From Roseomonas sp. (GTDB taxonomy: Bacteria > Pseudomonadota > Alphaproteobacteria > Acetobacterales > Acetobacteraceae): a stretch of 49,369 nucleotides of DNA. Shown here in pieces: positions 28,201-37,776 of the stretch. The notes below the pieces were generated by a model, which was not told the DNA's origin, ran no database searches, and saw only the letters and a program-made list of their open reading frames with translations. The stretch lies in the NCBI GenBank assembly GCA_020249925.1, contig JADCER010000021.1, forward strand, positions 1 through 49,369, given 5' to 3'. The translations under genes and the position numbers were made by a program. Position 1 is the stretch's first letter. The number at the start of each line of letters is the position of its first letter.

Positions 28201-29782
28201 TGCGAAACTGCGCCATTCCACGCCCGGCGTGATGCTGATCAGCCCGCCGCCACATCATGACATCTATTCGATCGAGGATCTGGCGCAGCTGATTTATGAT
28301 CTGAAGCAGATCAATCCGGATGCGACGGTCTGTGTGAAACTCGTCAGCCGTTCCGGCATTGGCACCATTGCGGCCGGTGTCGCGAAGGCCAAGGCGGATG
28401 CGATTCTCGTCTCCGGCCATTCCGGTGGCACGGGCGCCTCGCCGCAGTCTTCCATCAAATATGCCGGCCTGCCCTGGGAAATGGGGCTGTCTGAGACGCA
28501 TCAGGTTTTGCTGCTCAATCGGCTGCGTCATCGCGTGAAGCTCCGCACCGATGGTGGCATCAAGACCGGGCGCGATGTGGTGATTGCCGCCATGCTGGGC
28601 GCTGAGGAATTCGGCATTGGCACGGCATCGCTGGTGGCGATGGGCTGCATCATGGTGCGGCAATGCCATTCCAATACCTGCCCGGTTGGCGTCTGCACGC
28701 AGGACGAGGCTTTGCGCGCCAAATTCGCCGGCAGTCCGGAAAAGGTGATCAATCTTTTCTCCTTCATCGCCGAAGAAGTGCGCGAGATTCTGGCAAGCCT
28801 CGGCATGCGGAAACTCACTGACGTGATTGGCCGCACCGATCTGCTGCAACAGGTCAGCCGCGGGTCTGAGGATTTGGACGATCTCGACCTCAATCCGCTG
28901 CTAGTCCAGGCAGATGCCGGCGCCTTCACACCCTATTGCACCTTGGAAGGCCGCAATGAGGTGCCGGAGACCTTGGATGCGGAAATGATCCGCGATGCGG
29001 ATGCGCTGTTCCGCCATGGCGAAAAGATGCAGTTGCAATACAATATCCGCAACACGCATCGCGCCATCGGCACGAAAGTATCTTCGCGCATTGTGCGGCA
29101 ATTTGGCATGACAGGGCTGCAAGCCGGGCATTTGACCGTGCGGCTGCGTGGCAGTGCCGGCCAGTCACTCGGCGCCTTTGGCGTGCGCGGCTTGAAGCTG
29201 GAAGTCTTCGGCGATGCCAATGATTATGTCGGCAAGGGGCTATCGGGCGCTTCCATTGTGGTGCGTCCCGCGCCTTCATCCAACCTGATCTCCAATGACA
29301 ATACCATCATCGGCAATACGGTGTTGTATGGCGCGACGGCTGGGGAGCTTTTCGCCGCCGGCCAGGCCGGTGAGCGCTTCGCCGTGCGCAATTCCGGCGC
29401 CATTACCGTTGTGGAAGGCTGCGGCGCTAATGGCTGTGAATACATGACCGGCGGCACGGTGGTGATTCTGGGCGCGGTTGGCGATAATTTCGGCGCGGGT
29501 TTCACTGGTGGCCAGGCCTTCATCTATGATGCGGATGGCACGTTTGAAAAGCGCATCAATCCGGAAACCCTGCTCTGGTCGCGTCTTGCGCATCCGCATT
29601 GGGAAGATGCGCTGCGTGATCTGATCGCGCGCCACGTCACTGAAACCGGCAGCCGTTTTGCCGCGCGCCTGTTGAATGAATGGGCGACGGAACGCGGGCG
29701 CTTCTGGCATGTGGTGCCGAAGGAATTTGCGCAATATCTGCCGGTACCGATGAGCGAAGTGCCTGCGATTGCGGCGGAGTAA
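25253..29782 (+). CDS. gltB: Glutamate synthase (NADPH) large subunit
   Basis: 1509-residue alpha subunit that makes two glutamates from glutamine and 2-oxoglutarate. Domains in order: class II glutamine amidotransferase with catalytic Cys32 (HDACGVGLVA) exposed after removal of a 31-residue propeptide; a central domain; the FMN-binding synthase domain with the 3Fe-4S cysteines in CIMVRQCHSNTCPVG; and the C-terminal beta-helix (GCGANGCEYMTGG). The length is normal and no frameshift is seen. AAGGA lies just upstream of the start. Probably co-transcribed with gltD and the DUF2059 gene. Confidence 0.98.
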   Translation: MSNDEAFVARYQAAVARLTAQAHLDLTEHDACGVGLVAALDGKPRRAVVQAGIDALRAVWHRGAVDADGKTGDGAGIHVEIPQDFFAAVVERGGDRLRPGRIAVGQVFLPKSDLGAQERCRQIVETEILNAGYAIYGWRQVPINVACIGEKANATRPEIEQILIHDPEQRDIATIERDMYVIRRRIEKQAIAAQIAELYLCSLSARSIIYKGMFLAEALTEFYPDLLDERFVSRFAIYHQRYSTNTFPTWRLAQPFRTLAHNGEINTLHGNVNWMKSHETRLSHPLLDPYMEDIKPVVQAGGSDTATLDNVFELLVRAGRDAPMAKALLIPESLGNNATIPPAHRDLFLYCNAVMEPWDGPAAICATDGRWVVAGLDRNGLRPLRYSITSDGMLIVGSETGMVKLAEDQIIQKGRVGPGQCIGVDLDEGRFFEDKALKDLISARKPFGQWTERTTRIDEIVKAEADERANLTGEDLRRRQLSVGYTLEELESILHPMVEDANEAVGSMGDDTPIAVLSEQYRGLHHYFRQAFSQVTNPPIDSLRETRVMTLKTRLGNLGNILDEDPTQCDMLMLDSPVLSNAEFDAMRAYMGTTACVVDCTFPVAEGEAGLRRHIERIRREAEEGVRSGCAHVILTDEAQCAERAVIPMILSVGAVQTHLVKNGLRTFTSLNVRVAECLDVHYVAVLIGAGATTVNAYLAQESIADRHRRGLFGAMSLREAVGRYKKAVDKGLLKVMSKMGIGVLSSYRGGMNFEAIGLSRALVAEFFPGTPSRISGIGLSGIARRVLALHAKAWAEGAVTLPIGGLYKLRRRGEAHAFDGTLIHTLQSAVESESYQTFKRYSDAVRRLPPVALRDLLDFRTEGRAPIALEEVESITEIRKRLVAPGISLGALSPEAHETLSIAMNRIGARSDSGEGGEDPARAKPRANGDNANSAIKQIASGRFGVTAEYLNSCREIEIKVAQGAKPGEGGQLPGFKVTGLIAKLRHSTPGVMLISPPPHHDIYSIEDLAQLIYDLKQINPDATVCVKLVSRSGIGTIAAGVAKAKADAILVSGHSGGTGASPQSSIKYAGLPWEMGLSETHQVLLLNRLRHRVKLRTDGGIKTGRDVVIAAMLGAEEFGIGTASLVAMGCIMVRQCHSNTCPVGVCTQDEALRAKFAGSPEKVINLFSFIAEEVREILASLGMRKLTDVIGRTDLLQQVSRGSEDLDDLDLNPLLVQADAGAFTPYCTLEGRNEVPETLDAEMIRDADALFRHGEKMQLQYNIRNTHRAIGTKVSSRIVRQFGMTGLQAGHLTVRLRGSAGQSLGAFGVRGLKLEVFGDANDYVGKGLSGASIVVRPAPSSNLISNDNTIIGNTVLYGATAGELFAAGQAGERFAVRNSGAITVVEGCGANGCEYMTGGTVVILGAVGDNFGAGFTGGQAFIYDADGTFEKRINPETLLWSRLAHPHWEDALRDLIARHVTETGSRFAARLLNEWATERGRFWHVVPKEFAQYLPVPMSEVPAIAAE

Positions 29783-29822
29783 GGCCATCCAACAACCACC
29801 AGCACGCTGAAAGGAATTGGGA

Positions 29823-30218
29823 ATGTCAATCGAACAGATGGCCCATTATCAAAGCAAGCTCGCCTTTGAGATGGATTCCTGGGACTTGCACGTCGCGCTC
29901 AGCAATAATGAGGCTTTGGTGGTCGTGGATGGCCGATCCGAAGCGGCCTTTGCGAAGGAACATATCCCCGGTGCGATCAACCTGCCGCATCGGGGCATTT
30001 CCACGCTCAGCACCGAAGCCCTGGACAAGTCGAAGACCTATATCTGCTATTGCGATGGCATTGGGTGCAACGGGTCAACCAAAACCGCGCTCAAATTGCT
30101 GACCCTGGGTTTCAAGGTGCGTGAATTGATCGGTGGCTTGGATTGGTGGAAGCGCGATGGCTATCAGACCGCCGGGCTTGAAGGCCGGCCCGGTACGCCG
30201 GTTGGCTGCGGTTGCTGA
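29823..30218 (+). CDS. Rhodanese-like sulfurtransferase
   Basis: 131-residue single rhodanese domain: VVVDGRSEAAFAKEHIPGAINLPH gives the CH2A-type segment, and the active-site loop YCDGIGCNGSTKTA supplies Cys77 and Cys82. The C terminus ends in a Gly-Cys-Gly-Cys tail. Start ATG 29823 follows AAGGA at 29811-29815. It lies 40 bases downstream of gltB. The sulfur acceptor is unknown. It converges with the AsmA gene, whose stop is 28 bases away. Confidence 0.92.
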   Translation: MSIEQMAHYQSKLAFEMDSWDLHVALSNNEALVVVDGRSEAAFAKEHIPGAINLPHRGISTLSTEALDKSKTYICYCDGIGCNGSTKTALKLLTLGFKVRELIGGLDWWKRDGYQTAGLEGRPGTPVGCGC

Positions 30219-30246
30219 AAATTATTTTCAAGGCGCCCAATGCCAC

Positions 30247-33111
30247 TCATCGCTGCTCTACGCGCCAACGCGCCCAGGGCGCAGTATCCGGCAGGCGCTG
30301 TGGTGCTGCGGCAGGGCCGGAAAAGCGCAGCCCAATCTCTGGCGCCTCGGCCGCCGGGGGGCGCAGCGCGAAGCCGATATCAAGCGTTGCGCGCGGCAAA
30401 TCCACGGAACCGGTGACGCGGGCGGAAACGCCGCCTTCGGCCGCCAAGCGCATTTCTTGCACCGAAAGCCGACCGGCAGAGACTTGCCAGCCACCTTCCA
30501 GCCGCTCCACCGCCGTGGCACCACCAATCAGCGCGCGCCGCAAAGCGGCCTCGGCCATCAAGGGATCAGCCAATCCGGCGGCGGCATAGGCATCACGCAG
30601 CGCCAGACCCGCTACCACCCCATCCGCCAGCAGGAAACGCCCGGAACCTTGCAAAGAAGAAAGCAGCGCGGCTGGCGCATGGCCGGAAGCCGCCAAACGC
30701 CCGGCGGCTTCAACACGCCCCGCCGCCAGATCAAGCGGCAGATCGAAGATCGGATGCGCCAGGGTTGCGCTGGTGATCTCAAAACTGCCTTCCAGCCGCG
30801 GTGGCTCGGCCGCGAAATCCAAAAGGCCCTTCCCTTCCATGACGCCGCCGGCAAATCCGGCGCGGAAGGCGCCCAAGCCAAGGCGGCCATTATCCAGTGT
30901 CAGCTCGGCCTGGGCATTATCGACAGGCGGCAGGCCCAGCACGGCGATGCGCGCGGCACTCAGCGCGAAGCTGCCATCCAAACCAGCCAGCACCGCCAAG
31001 GGTAGTGGTTCCTGATCCGTCAGATCAGGCCCTGGCAGGGCCAGATTTTCTGCCGCAAGCCGAAGCGTGAGCCTGGGTCGCGCACCGGTCAGGTCCAGCC
31101 GCGCCTCCCCCGCAGCGCGGGTTTCCGCCGCGACCAGCGTAAACAAGGGCAGGGTGAAGACGCTGCCCTCCCCCACCATGCGCGCGATGAGAGAGGCTGA
31201 GCCCTCACCCATCCAGCCTGGCTCCTCACGCCCGAAAACCTGGGCGTAAAGCCGTGCCGCGCTTGGGTGGCGGAAGGTCAGGCTGCCTTCCCCGCGCGCC
31301 CTTGGCAGATCAAGCACCGCATTCGCATCAAGCCGTGCATCTTCAAGGGCGATTTCAGCGCCGAGCGTCAGCGCCTCCGCCGCGCCATTGCCGCGAAGGC
31401 GCAGCGTTGCCGGCAGCGCCGCCAAACCCGCCGGCAGCGGGAAGCCGCCAAGGATTGCCGGCGGCAGGGCATTTGCGGTGGGGGCGGCGATTTCCAGCAC
31501 AAGATCGGCGAAGCTGGGGGCGGCACCGAGGGTGACGCCACCGCTGACGGCCAAACTGGCTTGGCCTTGCCGTGCCGATAGCCGCTGCACGGCAAGCCGC
31601 CCGGCATCCAGCGTGGCATCCAGCGCCACGCCATCCAGCGCCTGGCCCTGCCATTCCAGCCGCCCGGCAGTCAGGCGCAGATTGGCGTCAAAGCCTTGCA
31701 ACGCTTCATTCGCGGCCTGCCAGGTCAGGCTTTCAGCAAGCAGCCCATCCAAAGCCAGCGCATCAATCGAAAGCCCAAGCCCAAGCGCGGGCCGCGCGCC
31801 CAGCCGCAAGGCGCCCGCCCCGGCATAGCGCCCGCCATCCAGCAGGACGGAGAATTCCGGCGCCTCCACAAGGTTCGGTTCCAAAACCAGGCGCCCACGG
31901 CCTTCAAAGCGGCGCAGCCTTGTGGGGTCTGGCGCCGCGACCGCTAAGCCGAAGGCGGCAAGGCTATCACGCAGGCTGGGGCCGCCGATGCTGAATGCCA
32001 ATTCCAGCCTTTCGCCCAGTGTGGCACCGCGCGCTTCCAACTCAGCCTCTCCGGGCAGAACTGCCGCTATATCGGTCAGCGTCATGCGCGCGCCGTCGCG
32101 GGCGATGCCGGCCTTGAAGCGGCGCAATTCATGCCCCTGCCAGCGCACTGCTTCGGCAGATACATCGAGCACGATCGGGAAGGGCCAATCGCGTGCGGCG
32201 CGCATGGCGGCGATCCAGGGGTCCAGATCCAGCCGGTTCATGCTGACGGCCAGATCCATTTTCGCTTCCGGCGCCAATTGGATTTCCGCCGCGGTGCGGC
32301 CGGTGCCGCCATCAAATTCCACCGCCAGATCGGGGGTGACGATCCGATCCTCACTGGCGCGGATGCGGCCCGTGATACGGAAGGGCAAGGCAGGCGCGGG
32401 CAGAAAGGCCGAAAGATAAGCGCCGGAGGCTTCAAGCCGCCCCTCATAGCCACCTTCGGCGAGCAGGGCGCCGCGCGTGACCAGCGACGCGCCCTGGCCA
32501 TTCAGGCGCAATTCCAAGGTGCCAATGCCATCATAGCCAGGCCGGCCGAGCACGGCCTGGAAGCGTGCCTCGGCCCCTGCGCGCACAAAACTGCCTTCCA
32601 GGCGCACCGCATCCAAGGGTCCGGGGGCCACCAGCCGCGCGGCGACATTTTCCAAGGCCACTTCACCCAGCGTGACGCGGCTGGCTTCAATGCGCGCGGC
32701 GAAATCCGAAAGCCAAGGCGGCGGGCGGAGCGCACCGGCAGCGGGCAGCGGCCAGGGCAGGCGGATATCGGCACCCACCAGCACCAGATCACGCGGTTCC
32801 AACCGCCCAAGCACCAGCGGCAAAAGACCAAGCTTAAGCCGAAGTGTGCGCGCCTTCACGCCAAGCCCGCCCTGGTCGCCGCCCAGATGCACCTCATCCG
32901 CTTCAATCACGGGCTGCGGCAGCAGCACAACACGAAGCGGCCCCTGCAAGGCGACCGGCCGCCCAAGCCGTTCCTCGGCCAGCGCTGCCAGGCGGTCGCG
33001 CTGGTCTTCCCAGGAAATCAGGCGCGGCCCGACCCAGACCGCCGCAAGCGCGATCCCGGCCAGAAGAAGCGCGAAAAGGCTACGGCGTGATTTCAGCTTG
33101 CTGGCCCCCAA
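30247..33111 (-). CDS. AsmA family protein
   Basis: 954-residue envelope protein of the AsmA/TamB-like group, which bridges inner and outer membranes and is linked to phospholipid transport. One N-terminal membrane helix (about 11-28) is followed by a very long beta-rich periplasmic region of repeated short strands. The C-terminal AsmA-like part includes [20 protein letters not shown] and [19 protein letters not shown]. The start is a TTG at 33111 inside the end of the 5-oxoprolinase gene; no ATG or GTG occurs before the membrane helix. The 19-base overlap suggests translation coupled to the upstream gene. Confidence 0.88.
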   Translation of the reverse strand: MGASKLKSRRSLFALLLAGIALAAVWVGPRLISWEDQRDRLAALAEERLGRPVALQGPLRVVLLPQPVIEADEVHLGGDQGGLGVKARTLRLKLGLLPLVLGRLEPRDLVLVGADIRLPWPLPAAGALRPPPWLSDFAARIEASRVTLGEVALENVAARLVAPGPLDAVRLEGSFVRAGAEARFQAVLGRPGYDGIGTLELRLNGQGASLVTRGALLAEGGYEGRLEASGAYLSAFLPAPALPFRITGRIRASEDRIVTPDLAVEFDGGTGRTAAEIQLAPEAKMDLAVSMNRLDLDPWIAAMRAARDWPFPIVLDVSAEAVRWQGHELRRFKAGIARDGARMTLTDIAAVLPGEAELEARGATLGERLELAFSIGGPSLRDSLAAFGLAVAAPDPTRLRRFEGRGRLVLEPNLVEAPEFSVLLDGGRYAGAGALRLGARPALGLGLSIDALALDGLLAESLTWQAANEALQGFDANLRLTAGRLEWQGQALDGVALDATLDAGRLAVQRLSARQGQASLAVSGGVTLGAAPSFADLVLEIAAPTANALPPAILGGFPLPAGLAALPATLRLRGNGAAEALTLGAEIALEDARLDANAVLDLPRARGEGSLTFRHPSAARLYAQVFGREEPGWMGEGSASLIARMVGEGSVFTLPLFTLVAAETRAAGEARLDLTGARPRLTLRLAAENLALPGPDLTDQEPLPLAVLAGLDGSFALSAARIAVLGLPPVDNAQAELTLDNGRLGLGAFRAGFAGGVMEGKGLLDFAAEPPRLEGSFEITSATLAHPIFDLPLDLAAGRVEAAGRLAASGHAPAALLSSLQGSGRFLLADGVVAGLALRDAYAAAGLADPLMAEAALRRALIGGATAVERLEGGWQVSAGRLSVQEMRLAAEGGVSARVTGSVDLPRATLDIGFALRPPAAEAPEIGLRFSGPAAAPQRLPDTAPWARWRVEQR

Positions 33112-36100
33112 CCACCACCGCCGGGCGTTTCAATGCCAAGCACTTCGCCGGCCGCGAGATGCGCGGAATCGCTCCCCCCCAGCCACTGGATGCTGCCATC
33201 GGCGCGTTCCACCCATTGCCGGCCGGCTGCGCCATTGGCGCCGCCTTGCAAGCCATGCGGGGGGACGTTGCGGCGCGATGCGACAATCACCGCTTCCATC
33301 GGATGCAGGAAGCGAATGCGCCGGCGTGACCCATCACCGCCGCGCCAGCGCCCGGCACCGCCCGAGCCGCGACGGATGGAAAATTCCTCAAGCCGCACGG
33401 GGTAGCGCAGTTCCAGAATCTCCGGATCGGTCATGCGCGTATTGGTCATATGGGTTTGCACTGGGCCGGCGCCATTAAAGCCCGGTCCCGCGCCGATGCC
33501 GCCGCAAATCGTCTCGTAATACTGGTAGCGCGCATCGCCAAAAAGCAGATTGTTCATGGTGGCCTGGGCAGAGGCGCAAGCACCAAGTGCGGCGAGCAGC
33601 GCATTGCAGGTCATTTGACTGACCTCCGTATTGCCGGCCACCACCGCGGCACCCGGGCGTGGCGACAGGAAGGTTCCCTCCGGGATCACGATTTCCAAGG
33701 GCTTGAGGCAACCATCATTGAGCGGAATATCTTCGCCCACCAAACACCGGAAGCAATAAAGTACCACGGCGCGGCAGACTGCCGATGGGGCGTTGAAATT
33801 GCTCGGGCGTTGCGGACCGGTGCCGGTGAAATCAATCACGGCCTTGCGCGCGGCGCGGTCAACACGAATGGCGACTTTCAGCGGCGCGCCATCATCAATG
33901 CTGGTCTCAAAACGCCCATCAGGCAGTTTTTCCAAGACGCGGCGCACGCTTTCTTCGGCATTGTCCATCACATGCCGCATATAGGCGCTGACGGTGGCAA
34001 GCCCGTAATCGGCCACCGCGCGGCGCAATTCCTGCACGCCTTTTTCATTGGCGGCGATTTGTGCCTTGATATCCGCCACATTCACATCCGGGCTGCGCGC
34101 GGGGTAGCGTGCGCCCGCCAGCAGGGCGCGAAACTCCGCTTCCCGAAATTCTCCGCCATCCACCAGCAGGAAATCATCAATCACCACACCTTCTTCTTCC
34201 AGCGTGCGCGACAGTGGCGGTGTGGAGCCAGGCGTGAGGCCACCAATATCGGCGTGATGCCCGCGTGAGCCGACAAAGAACAGGATGGTTGTGCCTGCCG
34301 CATCAAAGACCGGCGTGATCACCGTCACATCCGGCAAATGCGTGCCGCCATTATAGGGATTGTTCAGCGCCACCACATCGCCAGGCTTGAGGGTCTCGCC
34401 GCGCGTGCGAATCACGGTACGCACACTTTCGCCCATGGCGCCGAGATGCACCGGCACATGCGGTGCATTGGCAATCAGCGCGCCAGTGGCATCGAAAATG
34501 GCGCAGGAGAAATCGAGCCTTTCCTTGATATTCACCGAAAGGCTGGTGTTTTGCAGCACGGCGCCGGTTTGCTCGGCAATGCTCATGAACAAATTGTTGA
34601 AAAGCTCGAGCATCACCGGATCGGGGCGATCTGTCGCCGCCACATCCGCCGCGCGCGCCCGGGCCGCGATGCGGCGCAGCACGAGGTGATTGCGCGCGGT
34701 AACCTCTGCCTCCCAGCCCGGTTCCACCACGGTGGTGGCATTGGCTTCACGCAGCAACGCCGGCCCCTTGATGCGATCCCCCGCGCAAAGCGCTTCACGG
34801 TCATGCACAGGTGCTGCGTGTTCAGCACCGCCGGTGAAAAGGGCGATGGTGTCCAAGGGCTTTGGCGCCTCAGCCGAAGCGCGCGGTGGCAGCGCGGCTT
34901 CGCGCACTTCCTCACCGGGGGCGGTGACTTCCGCGATGCAGGCTTCGACGATCACTTGGCGTTCCGGTGTCGCGAAGCCAAAGCGCCGGCGATGCGCTTC
35001 GGTGAAGGCGGCCAAAACTTCCTGATGTGTGCCAAACGCCACCGGCAGGAAGGTATCCGTGCCGGCATAGCGCAGATGGAGCCGCCGCGCTGCTTGCAGG
35101 CGCGCGGGATCGGCGCCTTGGCGCGCCAGTTCTTCCCGCCCCGCTGCCACCAGCGCTTCAAGCCGCGCGGTGAGATCATTGATGGCATCAGCGGTGAAGG
35201 GTGCTTCCACCGCGGCTTCACGGATTACGGCTTGATCGGCCAGGCCCATGCCATAGGCAGAAAGCACGCCGGCAAAGGGGTGGATGAAGACCGTTTCCAT
35301 GCCCAGCTCATCAGCGACCAAACACGCATGCTGCCCGCCCGCGCCGCCGAAGCATTGCAGGGCGAAGCGCGTCGCATCATGGCCCTTCTGGATCGAAACC
35401 TGCTTGATGGCATTGGCCATATTGGCAACCGCCACACGCAAAAACCCTTCCGCCACCGCGCGCGGATCCGGCGCTGGCTTGCCTTGTGCCTTGCCGATTT
35501 CAGCCGCCATTGCCGAGAATTTCGCAGCGACAATCGCTGCATCCAAGGGCTGATCACCATACGGGCCGAAAATCGCCGGGAAATGATGCGGCTGGATCTT
35601 GCCGACCATGACATTCGCATCCGTCACCGTGAGCGGCCCGCCGCGCCGATAACAGGCCGGCCCCGGCACCGCACCGGCGGAATCCGGCCCCACGCGGAAA
35701 CGCGCACCATCAAAATGCAGAATGGAACCACCGCCAGCGGCAACGGTGTTGATCGCCATCATCGGTGCACGCATGCGCACGCCAGCGACTTCGGTTTCAA
35801 ACGCACGCTCAAAGGCGCCGGCATAAAGTGCAACATCGGTGGAGGTGCCGCCCATATCGAAGCCAATGATCCGTTCAAACCCACCCATGGCCGCAGTGCG
35901 TGCGGCACCGACAATCCCGCCGGCGGGGCCAGACAGAATCGCATCCTTGCCCTGGAAATGCCCGGCTTCGGTCAGCCCACCGCTTGATTGCATGAAATAG
36001 AGCCGCACACCGGGTAATTCCGCCGCCACCTGATCCACATAGCGGCGCAGAATGGGCGAGAGATAGGCATCAACAACGGTGGTATCCCCGCGCGGCACAA

Positions 36101-36701
36101 TGCGCGGCAAAGGGCTGGCGCGGTGGCTCAAGGAGATTTGCCCAAAGCCTTCTTCGCGGGCGATGGCACCAAGCTTTTCCTCATGCGCCGGATGCGCCCA
36201 GGCATGCATCATCAGAATGGCAACGGCGCGGAAGCCTTCGCGATGCGCGGTGCGCAGCGCCTCACGCGCCCCAGCCTCATCCAAGGCTTCCAATTCCGTG
36301 CCATCCACCGCGACACGCCCGCCGATTTCAACGGCGCGTTCATGCAGCAATTCCGGCAGGCGCACATCAAGATCAAACAAGCGGGGGCGCGCCTGATTGC
36401 CGATGCGCAGCAAATCAGCAAAGCCGCGATTGACCAGCAGCAGCACACGTTCACCCTTGCGTTCCAGCAGCGCATTGGTGGCGACCGTGGTGCCCATTTT
36501 CACCGCCTCGATCAGGCCGGGCGGGATCGGCGTGCCGGCGGCAAGGCCAAGGCATTGGCGAATGCCGGCAACGGCAGCGTCCTTGTAGCGTTCCGGGTTT
36601 TCGGAGAGCAGTTTCAGCGTGGAAAGCCGCCCAGCCGGATCGCGCGCGACGATATCGGTGAAGGTGCCGCCGCGATCAATCCAGAATTGCCAAGCCGACA
36701 T
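33093..36701 (-). CDS. 5-oxoprolinase / hydantoinase A-B fusion
   Basis: 1202-residue ATP-dependent amidohydrolase with both subunits in one chain. The HyuA half (1 to about 680) begins [12 protein letters not shown] and carries the ASKHA phosphate motif [13 protein letters not shown] and GGGSILHF. The HyuB half (about 690-1202) has [30 protein letters not shown], and a Gly-rich [18 protein letters not shown] near the C terminus. This single-chain form matches 5-oxoprolinase (EC 3.5.2.9), which opens 5-oxoproline to glutamate; hydantoin or caprolactam substrates are possible. A strong AAGGG ribosome binding site six bases before the ATG lies inside a hairpin. Confidence 0.93.
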   Translation of the reverse strand: MSAWQFWIDRGGTFTDIVARDPAGRLSTLKLLSENPERYKDAAVAGIRQCLGLAAGTPIPPGLIEAVKMGTTVATNALLERKGERVLLLVNRGFADLLRIGNQARPRLFDLDVRLPELLHERAVEIGGRVAVDGTELEALDEAGAREALRTAHREGFRAVAILMMHAWAHPAHEEKLGAIAREEGFGQISLSHRASPLPRIVPRGDTTVVDAYLSPILRRYVDQVAAELPGVRLYFMQSSGGLTEAGHFQGKDAILSGPAGGIVGAARTAAMGGFERIIGFDMGGTSTDVALYAGAFERAFETEVAGVRMRAPMMAINTVAAGGGSILHFDGARFRVGPDSAGAVPGPACYRRGGPLTVTDANVMVGKIQPHHFPAIFGPYGDQPLDAAIVAAKFSAMAAEIGKAQGKPAPDPRAVAEGFLRVAVANMANAIKQVSIQKGHDATRFALQCFGGAGGQHACLVADELGMETVFIHPFAGVLSAYGMGLADQAVIREAAVEAPFTADAINDLTARLEALVAAGREELARQGADPARLQAARRLHLRYAGTDTFLPVAFGTHQEVLAAFTEAHRRRFGFATPERQVIVEACIAEVTAPGEEVREAALPPRASAEAPKPLDTIALFTGGAEHAAPVHDREALCAGDRIKGPALLREANATTVVEPGWEAEVTARNHLVLRRIAARARAADVAATDRPDPVMLELFNNLFMSIAEQTGAVLQNTSLSVNIKERLDFSCAIFDATGALIANAPHVPVHLGAMGESVRTVIRTRGETLKPGDVVALNNPYNGGTHLPDVTVITPVFDAAGTTILFFVGSRGHHADIGGLTPGSTPPLSRTLEEEGVVIDDFLLVDGGEFREAEFRALLAGARYPARSPDVNVADIKAQIAANEKGVQELRRAVADYGLATVSAYMRHVMDNAEESVRRVLEKLPDGRFETSIDDGAPLKVAIRVDRAARKAVIDFTGTGPQRPSNFNAPSAVCRAVVLYCFRCLVGEDIPLNDGCLKPLEIVIPEGTFLSPRPGAAVVAGNTEVSQMTCNALLAALGACASAQATMNNLLFGDARYQYYETICGGIGAGPGFNGAGPVQTHMTNTRMTDPEILELRYPVRLEEFSIRRGSGGAGRWRGGDGSRRRIRFLHPMEAVIVASRRNVPPHGLQGGANGAAGRQWVERADGSIQWLGGSDSAHLAAGEVLGIETPGGGGWGPAS

Positions 36702-36739
36702 GCAAAACCCTTGGGTCGAAGGAAGTTGAAGCCAAGGGG
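36702..36739 (-). promoter_or_regulatory. Hairpin covering the ribosome binding site of the 5-oxoprolinase gene
   Basis: On the minus strand, CCCCTTGG (36739-36732) can pair with CCAAGGG (36714-36708) in a seven-base-pair stem with a 17-base loop. The right arm contains AAGGG, the ribosome binding site six bases upstream of the ATG at 36701. The stem is followed by TTTTGC, so it could also act as a weak terminator for the Rieske gene upstream. Pairing is visible; regulation is inferred. Confidence 0.45.
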
Positions 36740-36771
36740 TCTAAAACATTATCCGGCCAAGCGAAATCGGG

Positions 36772-37125
36772 TCAGAGCCCCGCGTCGGCCGGCACCAGCA
36801 CCTGCCCAGCCTCATCCACCCTCGCGGCCACGGCTTCCAAAGCCTCCCCGTAACAGGGGCCGGAGACGCATTCGCCGGATTCAATCTCAAATCGCGCGCC
36901 ATGGGCGGAACAAAGGATGTGCTGGCGCTTGGCATCCAGAAAGCGATCCGGCACGGGGTCCAAAGGCAGGCCGATATGCGGGCAGGAATTCACATAGACC
37001 CAAACCGCGCTGCCGCGCCGGACAGCGAATAACCCCATGAAGGCGCCGGGTGCCGCCGGAAAGCCCTTGGACCCGCCATCGGGGATATCCTCAAGCGCAC
37101 AAAGCGCGCGTTCCGGCTTGCTCAT
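36772..37125 (-). CDS. Rieske 2Fe-2S domain protein
   Basis: 117-residue ferredoxin-like protein consisting of one Rieske domain. Cluster ligands are Cys48-x-His50 (NSCPHIGLPL) and Cys72-x-x-His75 (LCSAHGARFE), with the second-shell GECVSGPC that follows in the family. No signal peptide, so it is cytoplasmic, like the small electron carriers of oxygenases. ATG 37125 overlaps the EVE gene stop (ATGA). The longer open frame upstream is a read-through of the EVE gene in another frame and is rejected. Its redox partner is not encoded nearby. Confidence 0.92.
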   Translation of the reverse strand: MSKPERALCALEDIPDGGSKGFPAAPGAFMGLFAVRRGSAVWVYVNSCPHIGLPLDPVPDRFLDAKRQHILCSAHGARFEIESGECVSGPCYGEALEAVAARVDEAGQVLVPADAGL

Positions 37126-37568
37126 TTGCCGGCCCAGCCGCCCATGCGGGCGATGATATCCCAATGCTCCGGCGCAATCGGCATGACGGAAAGCCTTGAT
37201 TGGCGGATCAAAGCCACATCGGCCAGCGCCGGTTCGGCCTTGATGGCCGCCAGCCCCACGGGCTTCGGCATGGGCGCAACCGCGCGCATATCCACACAAA
37301 CCCAGGATGAGCCTTCCTCGGCGGTCGGGTCGGGATAGGCTTCGCGCACCACCTCGACCACGCCCACAACCTCTTTCCCGATGTTGGAATGGTAGAAGAA
37401 GGCCAAATCGCCCAGCTTCATGGCCATCAGGTTCTTCTTGGCGAGGTGGTTGCGCACGCCCGTCCAGGGCTCCACGCCATTGGCGAGCTGCTGGTCCCAG
37501 GAAAAGGCATCGGGTTCGGATTTCACCAGCCAGCGGGAAGCGGGCGCTTTGGTCCTGGCTGCTGGCAT
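37122..37568 (-). CDS. EVE domain protein
   Basis: 148-residue protein of the EVE family (PUA-like fold, related to thymocyte nuclear protein 1), thought to recognise modified bases in DNA or RNA. Family marks are WLVKSEPDAFSWDQQ, WTGVRNHLAKKNL and GDLAFFYHSN, with a C-terminal VMPIAPEHWDII. Complete length. It forms a coupled pair with the Rieske gene and is divergent from ccmC across an unusual inverted-repeat-rich spacer. Confidence 0.94.
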   Translation of the reverse strand: MPAARTKAPASRWLVKSEPDAFSWDQQLANGVEPWTGVRNHLAKKNLMAMKLGDLAFFYHSNIGKEVVGVVEVVREAYPDPTAEEGSSWVCVDMRAVAPMPKPVGLAAIKAEPALADVALIRQSRLSVMPIAPEHWDIIARMGGWAGK

Positions 37569-37589
37569 GGCGTTCCTCTATCCCCCGGC

Positions 37590-37740
37590 GCCGGATCGGG
37601 GCGCCTGACAAGCAGGTAACGCCAGACGCGTTGGGCTTCAATAAGCCAAGGTCGGGTTTTCGAAGCGGGGGGACTCCCTTGGCGAAGCACCGCCCCCCAT
37701 GTGAAGCTGGCAAGGAGGCAGGCGGGTGATTCCACCCGCC
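37590..37740. other. Inverted-repeat-rich spacer, possible structured RNA
   Basis: The spacer between EVE and ccmC holds several perfect stems: GGCTT/AAGCC (37634-37647), GCCAAGG/CCTTGGC (37645-37651 with 37677-37683), GGGGGG/CCCCCC (37667-37672 with 37693-37698), and GGCGGGTG/CACCCGCC (37721-37740, loop ATTC). Some are mutually exclusive. No run of T follows the last stem on either strand. No convincing protein is encoded. A small non-coding RNA, leader RNA or extragenic palindrome are all possible. Confidence 0.35.
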
Positions 37741-37776
37741 GGATATGTAGGCTAGTCTGACCATGTGGACGCCAGA

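Noticed and set aside
34338..35987. Long open frame of 549 codons on the plus strand opposite the 5-oxoprolinase gene
   Set aside because: Shadow of a GC-rich gene: composition is rich in Arg/His/Ala with no domain, while the opposite strand encodes clear HyuA/HyuB motifs. The same applies to plus-strand frames opposite purH, AsmA, DUF4175, and minus-strand frames opposite gltB and the permease.
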